Of a stretch of DNA of 64,000 bases, positions 19,167-27,988 are shown one piece after another (position 1 is the first letter of the stretch; the number at the start of each line of letters is the position of its first letter). This DNA comes from Pseudomonas chlororaphis (GTDB lineage Bacteria > Pseudomonadota > Gammaproteobacteria > Pseudomonadales > Pseudomonadaceae): positions 124,001 through 188,000 of the forward strand of contig NZ_MOAL01000005.1 in assembly GCF_003731765.1 (NCBI RefSeq), written 5' to 3'. Under the pieces are notes generated by a model. It made no database searches. It was given only the letters and a program-made list of their open reading frames with translations, and was not told the DNA's origin. Both the position numbers and the translations under genes were made by a program.

Positions 19167-19307
19167 GGCAAAGGGGCGGTGTCGGCGGAATAAGCCGCGC
19201 ATTCTACCCGAGGATGCCCCGCTGTCGTCGCTCTACAGTGCTGATCAAAAAACAACCATGCTCCTGAAGGCCTTGATCAGCCTGGCCTGTAGGGGCTTTC
19301 GCTCAGG

Positions 19308-19342
19308 TTATCCACAGGCGGTTCCACAGGCATTGTGGGTAA
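19308..19342. other. Inverted pair of DnaA-box-like sequences
   Basis: TTATCCACA (19308-19316) is a perfect DnaA box. TGTGGGTAA (19334-19342) matches the reverse-complement consensus at eight of nine positions. They lie 17 bp apart in the 188-bp gap between the flavoprotein and deacetylase genes. No AT-rich unwinding element or further boxes are evident, so this is not an origin. It could be a minor DnaA-binding or regulatory site. Confidence 0.4.
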
Positions 19343-19354
19343 CGCCAGCACGCT

Positions 19355-20275
19355 TCAATGACAGCCTGATGACTGCCACACCCGTTGGGCGCTGTGGTGG
19401 AGGATGCCGTGGCGCCGCGCCAGGGCCTGGCGGTCCTTGCTGTAGCCACCGCCGATTACCCCTACCACGGGGATATCCCGGCCCAGGCAATGGCGCATGA
19501 CCCGCTCGTCGCGCTCGGCCACACCGGCATCGGTGAGCTTGAGGTAACCCAGGGCGTCGTCCTGGTGCACGTCCACACCGGCGTCGTAGAGGACCAGGTC
19601 CGGTTGGTACAGCGGCAGCAGGTAGTTGAGGGCGTCGTCCACCACCTTCAGGTAATCGGCGTCGCCCATGCCCATGGGCAAGGGGATGTCCCAGTCGCTG
19701 CTGGCCTTGCGCGCGGGGAAGTTCTTTTCACAGTGCAGCGACACGGTCACCGCGTCCGGTGTGTGTTGCAGAATCCGCGCGGTACCGTCGCCCTGATGCA
19801 CGTCGCAGTCGAAGATCAGCACTCGGCTGACCCGGCCGCTGGCGAGCAAGTAATGGCTGATCACCGCCAGGTCATTGAAGATGCAGAACCCCGCCGGGTA
19901 GTCGTAGTGGGCGTGGTGGGTGCCCCCCGCCAAATGGCAGGCCAGGCCGTGTTCCAAGGCTTGTTCGGCGGCCAGCAACGAGCCACCCACCGCACGCACG
20001 GTGCGTCGGGCCAGGGCTTCGCTCCAGGGCAGGCCGAGGCGCCGCTGGTCTTCCCGGGACAACTCGCCGCTCATGTAGCGTTCGATGTAACTCGGGTCGT
20101 GGGCCAGGGCCAGCACGTCGGCCGGGCACAGCTGCGGGCGCAGCAGGTCGGCGTCACGGGTCAGGCCGCTGGCCACCAGGTGATCGCGCAGCAAGCGGAA
20201 CTTGTCCATGGGGAAGCGATGGTCCGCAGGGAATTCGGGGCTGTAGTCGTCGTGGTAAATCAGCGGCAAGGACAT
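19355..20275 (-). CDS. Histone deacetylase family hydrolase
   Basis: A 306-residue HDAC-fold protein. The zinc site is visible as LIFDCDVHQGDGTA (Asp and His ligands), with HHAHYDYPAGFCIFND carrying the catalytic His pair and substrate-channel residues. The second Asp ligand lies in LVLYDAGVDVHQDD. GVIGGGY closes the active site. Bacterial members remove acetyl groups from small amines, polyamines or lysines; the substrate here is not known. It starts with ATG at 20275. Confidence 0.88.
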   Translation of the reverse strand: MSLPLIYHDDYSPEFPADHRFPMDKFRLLRDHLVASGLTRDADLLRPQLCPADVLALAHDPSYIERYMSGELSREDQRRLGLPWSEALARRTVRAVGGSLLAAEQALEHGLACHLAGGTHHAHYDYPAGFCIFNDLAVISHYLLASGRVSRVLIFDCDVHQGDGTARILQHTPDAVTVSLHCEKNFPARKASSDWDIPLPMGMGDADYLKVVDDALNYLLPLYQPDLVLYDAGVDVHQDDALGYLKLTDAGVAERDERVMRHCLGRDIPVVGVIGGGYSKDRQALARRHGILHHSAQRVWQSSGCH

Positions 20276-20351
20276 GGCATTTTCTTAGAGGAACCCGTGA
20301 AGGATCCTACCAGCGATGTAGACTGGCTCCCATGGGAACGGAGGGGGACCG

Positions 20352-20921
20352 ATGGAGCCAATACTGCAACTCGAAAGTGCACGCCTGGTGTTGCGGCAAT
20401 GGCATGACGACGATTTGGCGGAGTTTGCGGCGATGTGCGCCGATCCCCAGGTCATGCGCTATTTTCCGGCGCCGTTGAGCCGCCTGGAAAGTGCCGCGCT
20501 GATCGGCCGCGTGCGCGGGCATTTTGCCGAGCACGGCTTTGGTCTCTGGGCTCTGGAACGCAAGGACACCGGGGCCTTTATCGGCTTCACCGGCCTGGGC
20601 GTGGTGGGCTTCGAGGCGTCTTTTACCCCCGCCGTGGAAATTGGCTGGCGCCTGGCCAAGGAGCATTGGGGGCTGGGGTACGCCAGTGAGGCGGCCTGGA
20701 CGGTGCTGCGTTGCGGTTTCGATCGCTTGAGCCTGCAAGAGATCGTGGCGTTCACCAGCCGCAGCAACCTGCCGTCGCAGAAAGTCATGCAGGCCATCGG
20801 CATGCAGCCGGCCCCCGAAGACGATTTCGACCACCCTGCGCTGGCGGGCGACCATCCGCTGCGCGGGCACGTGCTGTACCGCATCACCCGTGAACAATGG
20901 TTGGAAACCTTGCATGGATAG
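20352..20921 (+). CDS. GNAT family N-acetyltransferase (RimJ/RimL type)
   Basis: A 189-residue protein with a strong GGAGGGGG ribosome-binding site. It opens with SARLVLRQWHDDDLAEFAAM, the strand-helix start of RimJ/RimL-like acetyltransferases. The acetyl-CoA loop lies in IGWRLAKEHWGLGYASEAA, and NLPSQKVMQAIGMQ is the conserved asparagine-containing helix. It probably acetylates a small molecule or a protein N-terminus; the substrate is unknown. Confidence 0.85.
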   Translation: MEPILQLESARLVLRQWHDDDLAEFAAMCADPQVMRYFPAPLSRLESAALIGRVRGHFAEHGFGLWALERKDTGAFIGFTGLGVVGFEASFTPAVEIGWRLAKEHWGLGYASEAAWTVLRCGFDRLSLQEIVAFTSRSNLPSQKVMQAIGMQPAPEDDFDHPALAGDHPLRGHVLYRITREQWLETLHG

Positions 20922-21023
20922 CCGGCGGGCACGTTTAGAATGTGCCGATTATTTGCAGCAGCCTACTGAATTGACCGCCGCAGCCAAGACTGCGCGGTAT
21001 TGCTCTGTGTGAGGAGAGTCTGA

Positions 21024-21893
21024 ATGAGCCATGTGTTGGATGATCTGGTCGACCTGTTGACCCTGGAAGCGATCGAAGAAAACCTGTTCCGCGGTCGTAG
21101 CCAGGACCTGGGTTTCCGCCAGCTGTTCGGTGGCCAGGTGCTCGGCCAGTCCTTGTCCGCCGCCAGCCAGACCGTTGAAGCAGCGCGGCATGTGCACTCC
21201 ATGCATGGTTACTTCCTGCGCCCCGGGGACGCCGCGTTGCCGGTGGTCTACCAAGTGGACCGGGTCCGCGACGGTGGCAGCTTCAGCACGCGCCGGGTCA
21301 CGGCAATCCAGAAGGGCAACCCGATCTTCACCTGCAGCGCGTCGTTCCAGTACGACGAAGAGGGCTTCGAACACCAGAGCAGCATGCCCGAGGTGGTCGG
21401 CCCGGAGAACCTGCCCTCGGAGCTGGAACTGACCCAGCAGCGTGCGCACCTGATTCCTCAGCACATGCGCGAAAAACTGCTGTGCCCCAAGCCCATCGAA
21501 GTGCGCCCGGTCACCGAAAAAGACCCCTACAACCCGCAGCCGATGGATCCGGTGAAGTACGTCTGGTTCCGCGCAGACGGCGCCCTGGCGGACATCCCGG
21601 CACTGCACAAATACCTGTTGGCCTACGCCTCGGACTTCGGCCTGCTGACCACCTCGATGCTGCCCCACGGCAAGTCGGTGTGGCAGAAAGACATGCAGGT
21701 CGCCAGCCTGGACCACGCCCTGTGGTTCCATGCCGACCTGCGTGCCGATGACTGGCTGCTGTACGCCATGGACAGCCCCTGGGCCGGCAATTCCCGCGGG
21801 TTTTCCCGGGGCAGCGTGTTCAACCGTGCCGGGCAACTGGTCGCCTCGGTGACCCAGGAAGGCCTGATTCGCCATCGCAAGGATTGGGCATGA
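21024..21893 (+). CDS. tesB: Acyl-CoA thioesterase II
   Basis: A 289-residue double-hotdog thioesterase of full TesB length. Conserved features are FRGRSQDLGFRQLFGGQVLG near residue 20, HSMHGYFLRPGD near residue 57, and the catalytic segment LDHALWFHADLRADDWLLY with the active-site Asp. GAGGAG precedes the ATG. It hydrolyses medium- and long-chain acyl-CoA. The stop overlaps the start of the HAD gene (ATGA), so the two are translationally coupled. Confidence 0.93.
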   Translation: MSHVLDDLVDLLTLEAIEENLFRGRSQDLGFRQLFGGQVLGQSLSAASQTVEAARHVHSMHGYFLRPGDAALPVVYQVDRVRDGGSFSTRRVTAIQKGNPIFTCSASFQYDEEGFEHQSSMPEVVGPENLPSELELTQQRAHLIPQHMREKLLCPKPIEVRPVTEKDPYNPQPMDPVKYVWFRADGALADIPALHKYLLAYASDFGLLTTSMLPHGKSVWQKDMQVASLDHALWFHADLRADDWLLYAMDSPWAGNSRGFSRGSVFNRAGQLVASVTQEGLIRHRKDWA

Positions 21894-22483
21894 GCCTCTC
21901 AGGCGTTCGGCATTGGGTGTTCGACATGGACGGCACCCTGACCGTGGCCGTGCATGATTTTGCGGCGATTCGCCAAGCCCTGGCGATCCCCGCGCAAGAC
22001 GACATCCTCACCCACCTGGCCGCGTTGCCGGCCGATGAGTCTGCGGCCAAGCACGCCTGGCTGCTGGAGCATGAACGCGACCTGGCCCTGGGTTCGCGCC
22101 CGGCACCGGGTGCCGTGGAACTGGTGCGTGAGTTGGCGGGGCGCGGTTATCGCCTGGGCATTCTTACCCGCAATGCGCGGGAGCTGGCCCATGTGACCCT
22201 GGAGGCCATCGGCCTGGCGGACTGCTTTGCCGTGGAGGATGTGCTGGGTCGCGATGAAGCACCGCCCAAGCCTCATCCGGGCGGGCTGTTGAAGCTGGCC
22301 GAAGCCTGGCAAGTGGCGCCTGAAGCCATGGTCATGGTGGGCGACTACCGCTTTGACCTGGACTGTGGCCGCGCCGCCGGGACGCGCACGGTGCTGGTGA
22401 ACCTGCCGGATAATCCGTGGCCGGAACTCACCGATTGGCATGCGCGGGATTGTGCCCAGTTGCGGGAATGGCTGTTGGCTTGA
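21890..22483 (+). CDS. HAD-superfamily phosphatase
   Basis: A 197-residue protein; ATG at 21890 overlaps the tesB TGA. Motif I is VFDMDGTLT, motif II is LTRNAR, the motif III Lys is in EAPPKPHPGG, and motif IV is VMVGDYRFDLDCGRAAG. These are Mg-dependent phosphohydrolases of the phosphoglycolate-phosphatase-like type. Coupling to tesB suggests co-expression; the substrate cannot be deduced. Confidence 0.88.
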   Translation: MSLSGVRHWVFDMDGTLTVAVHDFAAIRQALAIPAQDDILTHLAALPADESAAKHAWLLEHERDLALGSRPAPGAVELVRELAGRGYRLGILTRNARELAHVTLEAIGLADCFAVEDVLGRDEAPPKPHPGGLLKLAEAWQVAPEAMVMVGDYRFDLDCGRAAGTRTVLVNLPDNPWPELTDWHARDCAQLREWLLA

Positions 22484-22486
22484 GGG

Positions 22487-22511
22487 CTTTCGCCGGCAAG
22501 CCGGCTCCTGC
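22487..22511. repeat. Single REP sequence
   Basis: CGCCGGCAAGCCGGCTCCTG matches the right-hand half of the REP doublets elsewhere in the window. It fills the 28-bp gap between the convergent HAD and hydrolase genes. Confidence 0.65.
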
Positions 22512-23483
22512 CTAGTGGAAGAGTGCTGCCTGGCCTTCGGGCGAGGTGAGCATCTTGTCGCCGTCATGCCCGACCCCGGGCACCTCCACCACGCGTTGCA
22601 TCAGCCCCTGCGGGTGACGCTGCCGGAGGTAGTCGAAGTAGTTGTGCCCGCGAATCAGCCGATAGGCGCCCTGGGCCTCGGCGGCGCAGCCCTTGTCCAG
22701 TGCCGGGTGCTGCGGGTCGATGTCTTGCTGCCCTAGCAGGTAAGTGATGTCGCGCTGCACATAGCGTTGTTCCAGCTCGCGGGCGCTGTGCCCGGCTGCG
22801 TAGGCCGGAAGCTTCTGCAGGCCGTATTTCCAGTCGTTGAACCCCGGGCAGCTGTCCTTGACGATCTGCATCGGCCGCCAGGCATCGAAGTAGGCATAGG
22901 ACGACGGATTGGCAATCACGTAGCGCAGACCGATCCCGGCCTGTTTCAGCTCGGCATGCTCGCCGGTGAGCAGGGCATATCGCTGCACCACTTGGGCACC
23001 ACCGGAGTGCCCGGCAATCACCACCTGCTTGAGTGCCGGGTAGCGTTTGCGATCGCTGAGGCGTTGGAGGATGGCATCCAGCGCGGCGTAGGAACTCAAG
23101 GTGACGGGGCCGCTGGACGGGGCGCCGGCCATCCAGTCATTGCCCTTCCAGCGCAGTAGGGCGTCGGGCAAATGATGGCGGGCGATGTCGTCCTGATTGA
23201 GCAACTGCGGAGCGATCACCAGGGTCGTGGCGCGCTGTCCGGCCTGCTCGGCGGCGCGCTCGCCGCTGTGCAGGTAGGTCTGGGCATTGCGCAGCCGCCC
23301 GTGAACGATGATCAGCGCCCGTTGCACCTCGGGCAATGGCTGGCGCCAGTCCTGGCTCAGGCCCAGGGCCAGTTGCCCGCCGTCCACGGCCAGGCGTTCG
23401 GGGCTGATGACCTTGACCCCGTGTTCCGCAGCCTGGGCGCCGAGACAGCCCAGGCACAGCCAGGTTGCCAGTAGCCGACGCAC
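22512..23483 (-). CDS. Exported alpha/beta hydrolase
   Basis: A 323-residue protein with a signal peptide (MRRLLATWLCLGCLGAQA). The nucleophile elbow is VIAGHSGGAQVVQRYA (Ser near residue 157). RALIIVHGRLRNAQTYL gives the oxyanion-hole strand, and the terminal VPGVGHDGDKM supplies the likely catalytic His. It is probably a periplasmic esterase or hydrolase. The upstream metallopeptidase ends at 23484, one base before this start, so the two are co-transcribed. Confidence 0.8.
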   Translation of the reverse strand: MRRLLATWLCLGCLGAQAAEHGVKVISPERLAVDGGQLALGLSQDWRQPLPEVQRALIIVHGRLRNAQTYLHSGERAAEQAGQRATTLVIAPQLLNQDDIARHHLPDALLRWKGNDWMAGAPSSGPVTLSSYAALDAILQRLSDRKRYPALKQVVIAGHSGGAQVVQRYALLTGEHAELKQAGIGLRYVIANPSSYAYFDAWRPMQIVKDSCPGFNDWKYGLQKLPAYAAGHSARELEQRYVQRDITYLLGQQDIDPQHPALDKGCAAEAQGAYRLIRGHNYFDYLRQRHPQGLMQRVVEVPGVGHDGDKMLTSPEGQAALFH

Positions 23484-24374
23484 CTACAGGCTCTTGGCGG
23501 CAAAGGTGTCGCACTGGCCGACCTGGCCCTGGGCAAAGCCGGTCTTGAACCAGCGCACCCGCTGCGCCGAGGTGCCATGGGTAAAGGAGTCGGGCACGAC
23601 GCGACCTTGGCCCTGCTGTTGCAGGCGGTCGTCGCCGATGGCGTTGGCCGCGTTCAGGGCTTCTTCCACATCCCCGGGTTCCAGCCAGTTGAGGCGTTTC
23701 TGCGCGTGGTAGGCCCAGACCCCGGCCAGGCAGTCGGCCTGCAGTTCCTGGCGTACCAGCAAGCCGCCGTCGCCTTGCATCGGTCGGCCCTGTTGCCGCG
23801 CCGCCTGGACCTTGGCTGAGACACCCAGCAGGGTCTGCACGTGGTGGCCGATTTCATGGGCAATCACGTAGGCCTGGGCGAAGTCACCGGCGGCGGAAAA
23901 GCGCTGGGCCATTTCCCGGAAGAAGTCCATGTCCAGGTACACCTGCTGGTCGGCCGGGCAGTAGAAGGGGCCGGTGGCCGAACTGGCGGCGCCGCAGGCG
24001 GAGTTGACCCGGCCACGGAACAGGATGAGCTTGGGCTGCTGATACTGGCGCCCGGCCTGTTGGAAAATCTGGCCCCAGGTGTCTTCGGTGTCGCCGAGGA
24101 TGGCGCGTACGAACTCCGCCTGCTCGTCGTTGGCCGGGGGAGCCTTGCGCGCCTGGGGGGTGGCCGGGGCCGAAGTCTGTTCCATCTGCCCGGCCAACTG
24201 CCCGAGGATCTGCATTGGGTCCTGGCCGGTGATCCAGCCAATGCCGACGATCAGCAGGATGGCGGTCAGGCTCAGGCCCTTGCCGCCGCCGAAACGCATG
24301 CCGCCTCCGCCCCCGCCGCTGTCATCGCGAGCATCCACCACGTTGTCGCTGCGCCGGCCTTTTTTCCAAAGCAT
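23484..24374 (-). CDS. ypfJ: YpfJ family neutral zinc metallopeptidase
   Basis: A 296-residue protein. The N-terminus MLWKKGRRSDNVVDARDDSG is followed by a poly-Gly stretch and a membrane segment (LSLTAILLIVGIGWITG), typical of the YpfJ/KPN_00934 family. The zinc motif is VIAHEIGHHVQTLLG, with a downstream Glu in RQELQADCLAGVWA. The catalytic domain is probably periplasmic and membrane-anchored. Its end abuts the hydrolase start. Confidence 0.9.
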   Translation of the reverse strand: MLWKKGRRSDNVVDARDDSGGGGGGMRFGGGKGLSLTAILLIVGIGWITGQDPMQILGQLAGQMEQTSAPATPQARKAPPANDEQAEFVRAILGDTEDTWGQIFQQAGRQYQQPKLILFRGRVNSACGAASSATGPFYCPADQQVYLDMDFFREMAQRFSAAGDFAQAYVIAHEIGHHVQTLLGVSAKVQAARQQGRPMQGDGGLLVRQELQADCLAGVWAYHAQKRLNWLEPGDVEEALNAANAIGDDRLQQQGQGRVVPDSFTHGTSAQRVRWFKTGFAQGQVGQCDTFAAKSL

Positions 24375-24513
24375 GGGGGAATCCTCGTTTTTTGTGCTGA
24401 TCAGTGTTGCTGGTGAGTGGGGGCGACGCCAGTCCGGTCGTCAGGGTTTTGCGCGCACGTTACCATTGCCCACCGCCGTATCGATTCTGTCGCGACACCT
24501 TCGGGGCTCACTA

Positions 24514-25443
24514 TTGAACATCGACACCCGCATCAAATTCCGTCACCTCGTGTGTTTTCTTGAAATGGCCCGCCAGGGCAGCCTGGCACGGGCGGCGGAC
24601 GTGCTCGCGGTGAGCCAGCCGGCCATGTCGAAAACCCTCAAGGAACTGGAGCAACTGCTGGACACGGCGCTGTTCACCCGCAGCAAGGCCGGGCTCAGCC
24701 TGACGGAGGCCGGGCGGGCCTTCATGCATTACGCCGGGCCGTCGGTGCAGGCTCTGCGCGAAGGGGTCAACACCTTGCGCGGCGGCGATTACGCCGCCGG
24801 GGTGGTACGTCTCGGGGTGCTTTCCACCGCCGAGAGTCTGCTGTTGCCCGAGGTGGTGCGGCGCCTGCATCAGCGGCATTCGGCGCTGGTGGTCAGCGTG
24901 GTCACCGGGCCCAGCGCCTACCTGCTGTCGCAACTGCGCGTGGGCGATGTGGACCTGGTGGTGGGGCGCATGACCGAAAGCCCGGAGATCCAGGGCCTGA
25001 GTTTCGAGCACCTGTACAGCGAGTCCATGACCCTGGTGGCGCGGCCTGGGCATCCGCTGTTCGACGGGCCGCTGGAGCGCGAGGCCCTGGAACGTTATCC
25101 ACTGGTGCTGCCGCTCGCCGGCACCACCATTCGCAAGTTTGCCGACAGCCTTTTTGTGCAGTGCGGCATCCGTCAGCCCCAGCAGCGCCTGGAAACCTTG
25201 TCGGTGGCCCTGAGCCGGCGTTATGCCCTGTCCAGTGACGCCCTGTGGATTGCCCCGCTGGACGCGGTGCGCCTGGACCTGGGCCATGGCGACCTACGGG
25301 AGATTGACCTCGGCCTGCGGGAGCCGGGCGGCTCGGTGGGCATCTCCAGCAATGCCAGCCTGCCTTTGTCCCTGGCCGCGCAAGGCTGTGTCGAGGTACT
25401 GCGTGAGGTGGGGCAGGCCTATCGCGAGGGGCTTTATCCATAA
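24514..25443 (+). CDS. pcaQ: LysR-type regulator PcaQ
   Basis: A 309-residue LysR protein. TTG at 24514 gives MNIDTRIKFRHLVCFLEMAR, the expected PcaQ-like N-terminus; no ATG upstream fits. The winged HTH is at residues 10-65 (SLARAADVLAVSQPAMSKTLKELEQLL). The effector domain includes PLAGTTIRKFADSLF. PcaQ activates protocatechuate dioxygenase genes in response to beta-carboxymuconate or related intermediates. pcaH starts 101 bp downstream, and a likely operator overlaps the pcaQ stop codon. Confidence 0.88.
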   Translation: MNIDTRIKFRHLVCFLEMARQGSLARAADVLAVSQPAMSKTLKELEQLLDTALFTRSKAGLSLTEAGRAFMHYAGPSVQALREGVNTLRGGDYAAGVVRLGVLSTAESLLLPEVVRRLHQRHSALVVSVVTGPSAYLLSQLRVGDVDLVVGRMTESPEIQGLSFEHLYSESMTLVARPGHPLFDGPLEREALERYPLVLPLAGTTIRKFADSLFVQCGIRQPQQRLETLSVALSRRYALSSDALWIAPLDAVRLDLGHGDLREIDLGLREPGGSVGISSNASLPLSLAAQGCVEVLREVGQAYREGLYP

Positions 25444-25462
25444 CTATTTGGTTATGGATAAA
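25433..25462. promoter_or_regulatory. Probable PcaQ operator (12-bp inverted repeat)
   Basis: Arms at 25433-25444 and 25451-25462 are perfectly complementary around TATTTG and include the ATAAC...GTTAT core known for PcaQ sites. The left arm contains the pcaQ stop codon (25441-25443). The centre is about 98 bp upstream of the pcaH ATG, suitable for LysR activation. It could also form an RNA hairpin at the end of pcaQ. Confidence 0.7.
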
Positions 25463-25544
25463 AGGCGGCTTTTCAATGTTCTACGGCGTCCTGTTGTTTG
25501 AAACTGCCCCGGCAGCTCCATAAATCCAACAACAGGAGACCGAC

Positions 25545-26264
25545 ATGTCTGATGCAGACAACAGTCGTTTCGTTATCCGTGATCGCAACTGGCACCCCAA
25601 AGCCCTGACCCCCGACTACAAGACTTCAGTGGCCCGCTCCCCGCGTCAGGCCCTGGTGAGCATTCCGCAGTCGATCAGTGAAACCACCGGCCCAGATTTT
25701 TCCCACCTCAAGACCGGGCGTTTTGACAACGACCTGCTGCTCAACTTCAACAACGGCGGTCTGCCGGTGGGCGAGCGGATCATCGTTTCCGGGCGGGTCT
25801 GCGACCAGTACGGCAAGCCGATTCCCCATACCCTGGTGGAGATGTGGCAAGCCAACGCCGGCGGCCGCTACCGGCACAAGAACGACCGTTACCTGGCGCC
25901 CCTGGACCCGAACTTCGGCGGCGTCGGCCGGGCCCTGACCGACCGTGACGGCTATTACAGCTTCCGCACCATCAAGCCCGGGCCCTATCCATGGCGCAAC
26001 GGCCCGAATGACTGGCGTCCGGCCCATATCCACTTCTCCATCAGCGGCCCGTCGATTGCCACCAAGCTGATCACTCAGCTGTATTTCGAGGGCGACCCGC
26101 TGATTCCGCTGTGCCCGATCGTCAAGTCGATTGCCAACCCGGACGCGGTGCAGAGCCTGATCGCGCGCCTGGACATGGGCAGCGCCAACCCGATGGACTG
26201 CCTGGCCTATCGCTTCGACATCGTGCTGCGCGGCCAGCGCAAGACCCATTTCGAGAACTGCTGA
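25545..26264 (+). CDS. pcaH: Protocatechuate 3,4-dioxygenase, beta subunit
   Basis: A 239-residue intradiol dioxygenase subunit of normal length; a CAGGAG site precedes the ATG. The Fe(III) ligands are recognisable: the Tyr in RTIKPGPYPWRNG and the His pair in DWRPAHIHFSISG. It forms the active site with PcaG and cleaves protocatechuate to 3-carboxy-cis,cis-muconate. pcaG begins 10 bp after the stop. Confidence 0.96.
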   Translation: MSDADNSRFVIRDRNWHPKALTPDYKTSVARSPRQALVSIPQSISETTGPDFSHLKTGRFDNDLLLNFNNGGLPVGERIIVSGRVCDQYGKPIPHTLVEMWQANAGGRYRHKNDRYLAPLDPNFGGVGRALTDRDGYYSFRTIKPGPYPWRNGPNDWRPAHIHFSISGPSIATKLITQLYFEGDPLIPLCPIVKSIANPDAVQSLIARLDMGSANPMDCLAYRFDIVLRGQRKTHFENC

Positions 26265-26274
26265 GGAGCCTGCC

Positions 26275-26880
26275 ATGCCTATCCAATTGCTACCTGAAAC
26301 CCCTTCGCAGACGGCCGGCCCTTACGTACACATCGGCCTGGCCCTGGCGGCCGCCGGCAACCCGACCCGCGCGGACGAAATCTGGAACCAGATGGCCAAG
26401 CCTGACGCACCGGGGGAGCGCATCGTGCTGATCGGTCGGGTCTTCGACGGTAACGGCCACTTGGTGCGCGACTCGTTCCTGGAGGTCTGGCAGGCGAACC
26501 ACGATGGGCTTTACGACCCGGTGTTCGATTCGGAAAAGCCCTTCAATAGCTTTGGCCGTACTGCCACCACCTTCGATGCCGGTGAGTGGACCCTGAACAC
26601 GGTCAAACCGGGCGTGGTGAAAAATGCCGCAGGCGTGCCCATGGCGCCGCACATCAACCTGTCGCTGTTTGCCCGGGGGATCAATATCCACCTGCACACG
26701 CGGCTGTATTTCGCCGATGAGCCCGAGGCCAACGCCGCGTGCCCGGTGTTGAATCTGATTGAGCAGCCACAGCGTCGTGAAACCCTGCTGGCCCAGCCGT
26801 GCGAGGTGGATGGCCAGCGCGCCTACCGTTTTGATATCCGCATCCAGGGCGAAGGCGAGACGGTGTTCTTCGACTTCTGA
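26275..26880 (+). CDS. pcaG: Protocatechuate 3,4-dioxygenase, alpha subunit
   Basis: A 201-residue protein, full length for PcaG. It shares the intradiol-dioxygenase fold with PcaH (SQTAGPYVHIGLAL, RIVLIGRVFDGNGHLVRDSF, APHINLSLFARGI) but lacks the full metal-ligand set, as expected for the alpha subunit. It is the partner of PcaH in the (alpha-beta-Fe) protomer. AGGAG precedes the start. Confidence 0.96.
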   Translation: MPIQLLPETPSQTAGPYVHIGLALAAAGNPTRADEIWNQMAKPDAPGERIVLIGRVFDGNGHLVRDSFLEVWQANHDGLYDPVFDSEKPFNSFGRTATTFDAGEWTLNTVKPGVVKNAAGVPMAPHINLSLFARGINIHLHTRLYFADEPEANAACPVLNLIEQPQRRETLLAQPCEVDGQRAYRFDIRIQGEGETVFFDF

Positions 26881-26891
26881 GCCTGGCCTGT

Positions 26892-26917
26892 TCCCACGTC
26901 GAGCCATCGACGTGGGA
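26892..26917. terminator. Hairpin after pcaG
   Basis: An eleven-base-pair perfect stem (26892-26902 with 26907-26917) around GCCA begins 11 bp after the pcaG stop, between convergent genes. No T run follows on either strand, so it may stabilise the 3' end rather than terminate alone. Confidence 0.5.
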
Positions 26918-26928
26918 GTATCGGCCAC

Positions 26929-27777
26929 CTAGCGGTCGAAGGCATCCCAGACTGGGGCGAAGTCCGGGCTTACCAGGCGCTGATTCTTCGGCAGCGCAGC
27001 AATGACGGCCCGGTCCTCGTCATCCAGCACCAGCTCCAGGGCCGCAAGGTTAGCCAGTTGGTTGGCCTGGCTGCTGGCCTTGGGAATGGCCGAGACGTTG
27101 TCCTGATCCAGCAGCCATTTCAAGGCCACTTGGGTCGGCAGCACGCCGTGCTTGGCGGCAATCGCCTGGATTTGTGGCACCTCGGAGACTTTGTTGCGGG
27201 CCAGTGGCGAGTAGGCGGTGAGCACCAAGTCATGCTCGCGGGCGTAACCGAGCAGGGCGTTCTGCCCCAGCAGCACGTGGTACTCCACTTGAATCGCCGA
27301 CAGCGGCGCCCCCAGTTCTTCCACCACCTTGCGCAGCAGCGGCAGCGGGAAGTTGGCCACGCCGATATGCCGCGCCAGCCCTTGTTCCTTGAACGACACC
27401 AGGGTCTCGATGCTGCGCTCCAGGTCCCAGCCTTGGGTCGGCCAATGGATGTGGAACAGGTCGACGTAGTCGCTGCCCAGGGCTTTCAGGCTGCGTTCCA
27501 GGGAGTGGCGCATGGCGTCGGGTTGCAGTTGGTCCCACCAGACTTTGGTGGTGACGTGGATCTGTTCCCGTGGCACGGCGGTGTTGCCGAGGGCGCGGCC
27601 CACGGCGTCTTCATTGTTGTAGGCCTGGGCGGTGTCGATGTGCCGGTAACCCAGTTCCAGGGCTTGTTCCACGGCGCGGGTGCATTCGTCGCCCAGCATG
27701 GGCCAGGTGCCGAGGCCGAGTTTCGGCATGTGCAGGCCGTGGTGAGTCAGAACCGGGCTATGAGCCGGATGGGGCAT
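26929..27777 (-). CDS. Aldo/keto reductase (2,5-diketogluconate reductase-like)
   Basis: A 282-residue AKR. The tetrad is visible: Asp and Tyr in HIDTAQAYNNE, Lys in TTKVWW, and His in FHIHWPTQG. The NADPH motif IPKASSQANQLANL is near the C-terminus. It is most like the DkgA/DkgB group that reduces small carbonyl compounds. It is divergent from the IclR gene across a 211-bp gap that contains a candidate IclR operator. Confidence 0.88.
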   Translation of the reverse strand: MPHPAHSPVLTHHGLHMPKLGLGTWPMLGDECTRAVEQALELGYRHIDTAQAYNNEDAVGRALGNTAVPREQIHVTTKVWWDQLQPDAMRHSLERSLKALGSDYVDLFHIHWPTQGWDLERSIETLVSFKEQGLARHIGVANFPLPLLRKVVEELGAPLSAIQVEYHVLLGQNALLGYAREHDLVLTAYSPLARNKVSEVPQIQAIAAKHGVLPTQVALKWLLDQDNVSAIPKASSQANQLANLAALELVLDDEDRAVIAALPKNQRLVSPDFAPVWDAFDR

Positions 27778-27817
27778 GATCGATCTCCTTCAGCGGGGGG
27801 CAGGTAACAAGACTGTT

Positions 27818-27834
27818 CCGGAACTTGATTCCAA
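27818..27834. promoter_or_regulatory. Candidate IclR-family operator upstream of the AKR gene
   Basis: On the minus strand the sequence reads TTGGAATCAAGTTCCGG, with GGAA...TTCC symmetry. A similar word (TTGGAACTGGGTTCTAA) occurs at 28851-28867, upstream of the next operon. The two flank the IclR gene. It lies about 40-57 bp upstream of the AKR start. Confidence 0.4.
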
Positions 27835-27988
27835 AAAAATATACGGGGCGGTGTATCGCCCAGCAAGGCGAGCGGCCTTGGATAATCCTGTGTCGAGGTT
27901 TTTCTGGGCGGTAATCGAACCGGGCGCCTGAGCTATCCGATTGCGCCGGTTGCCTCTAGAATCGGCCAAATTTCGTGTGGACCCCTCC

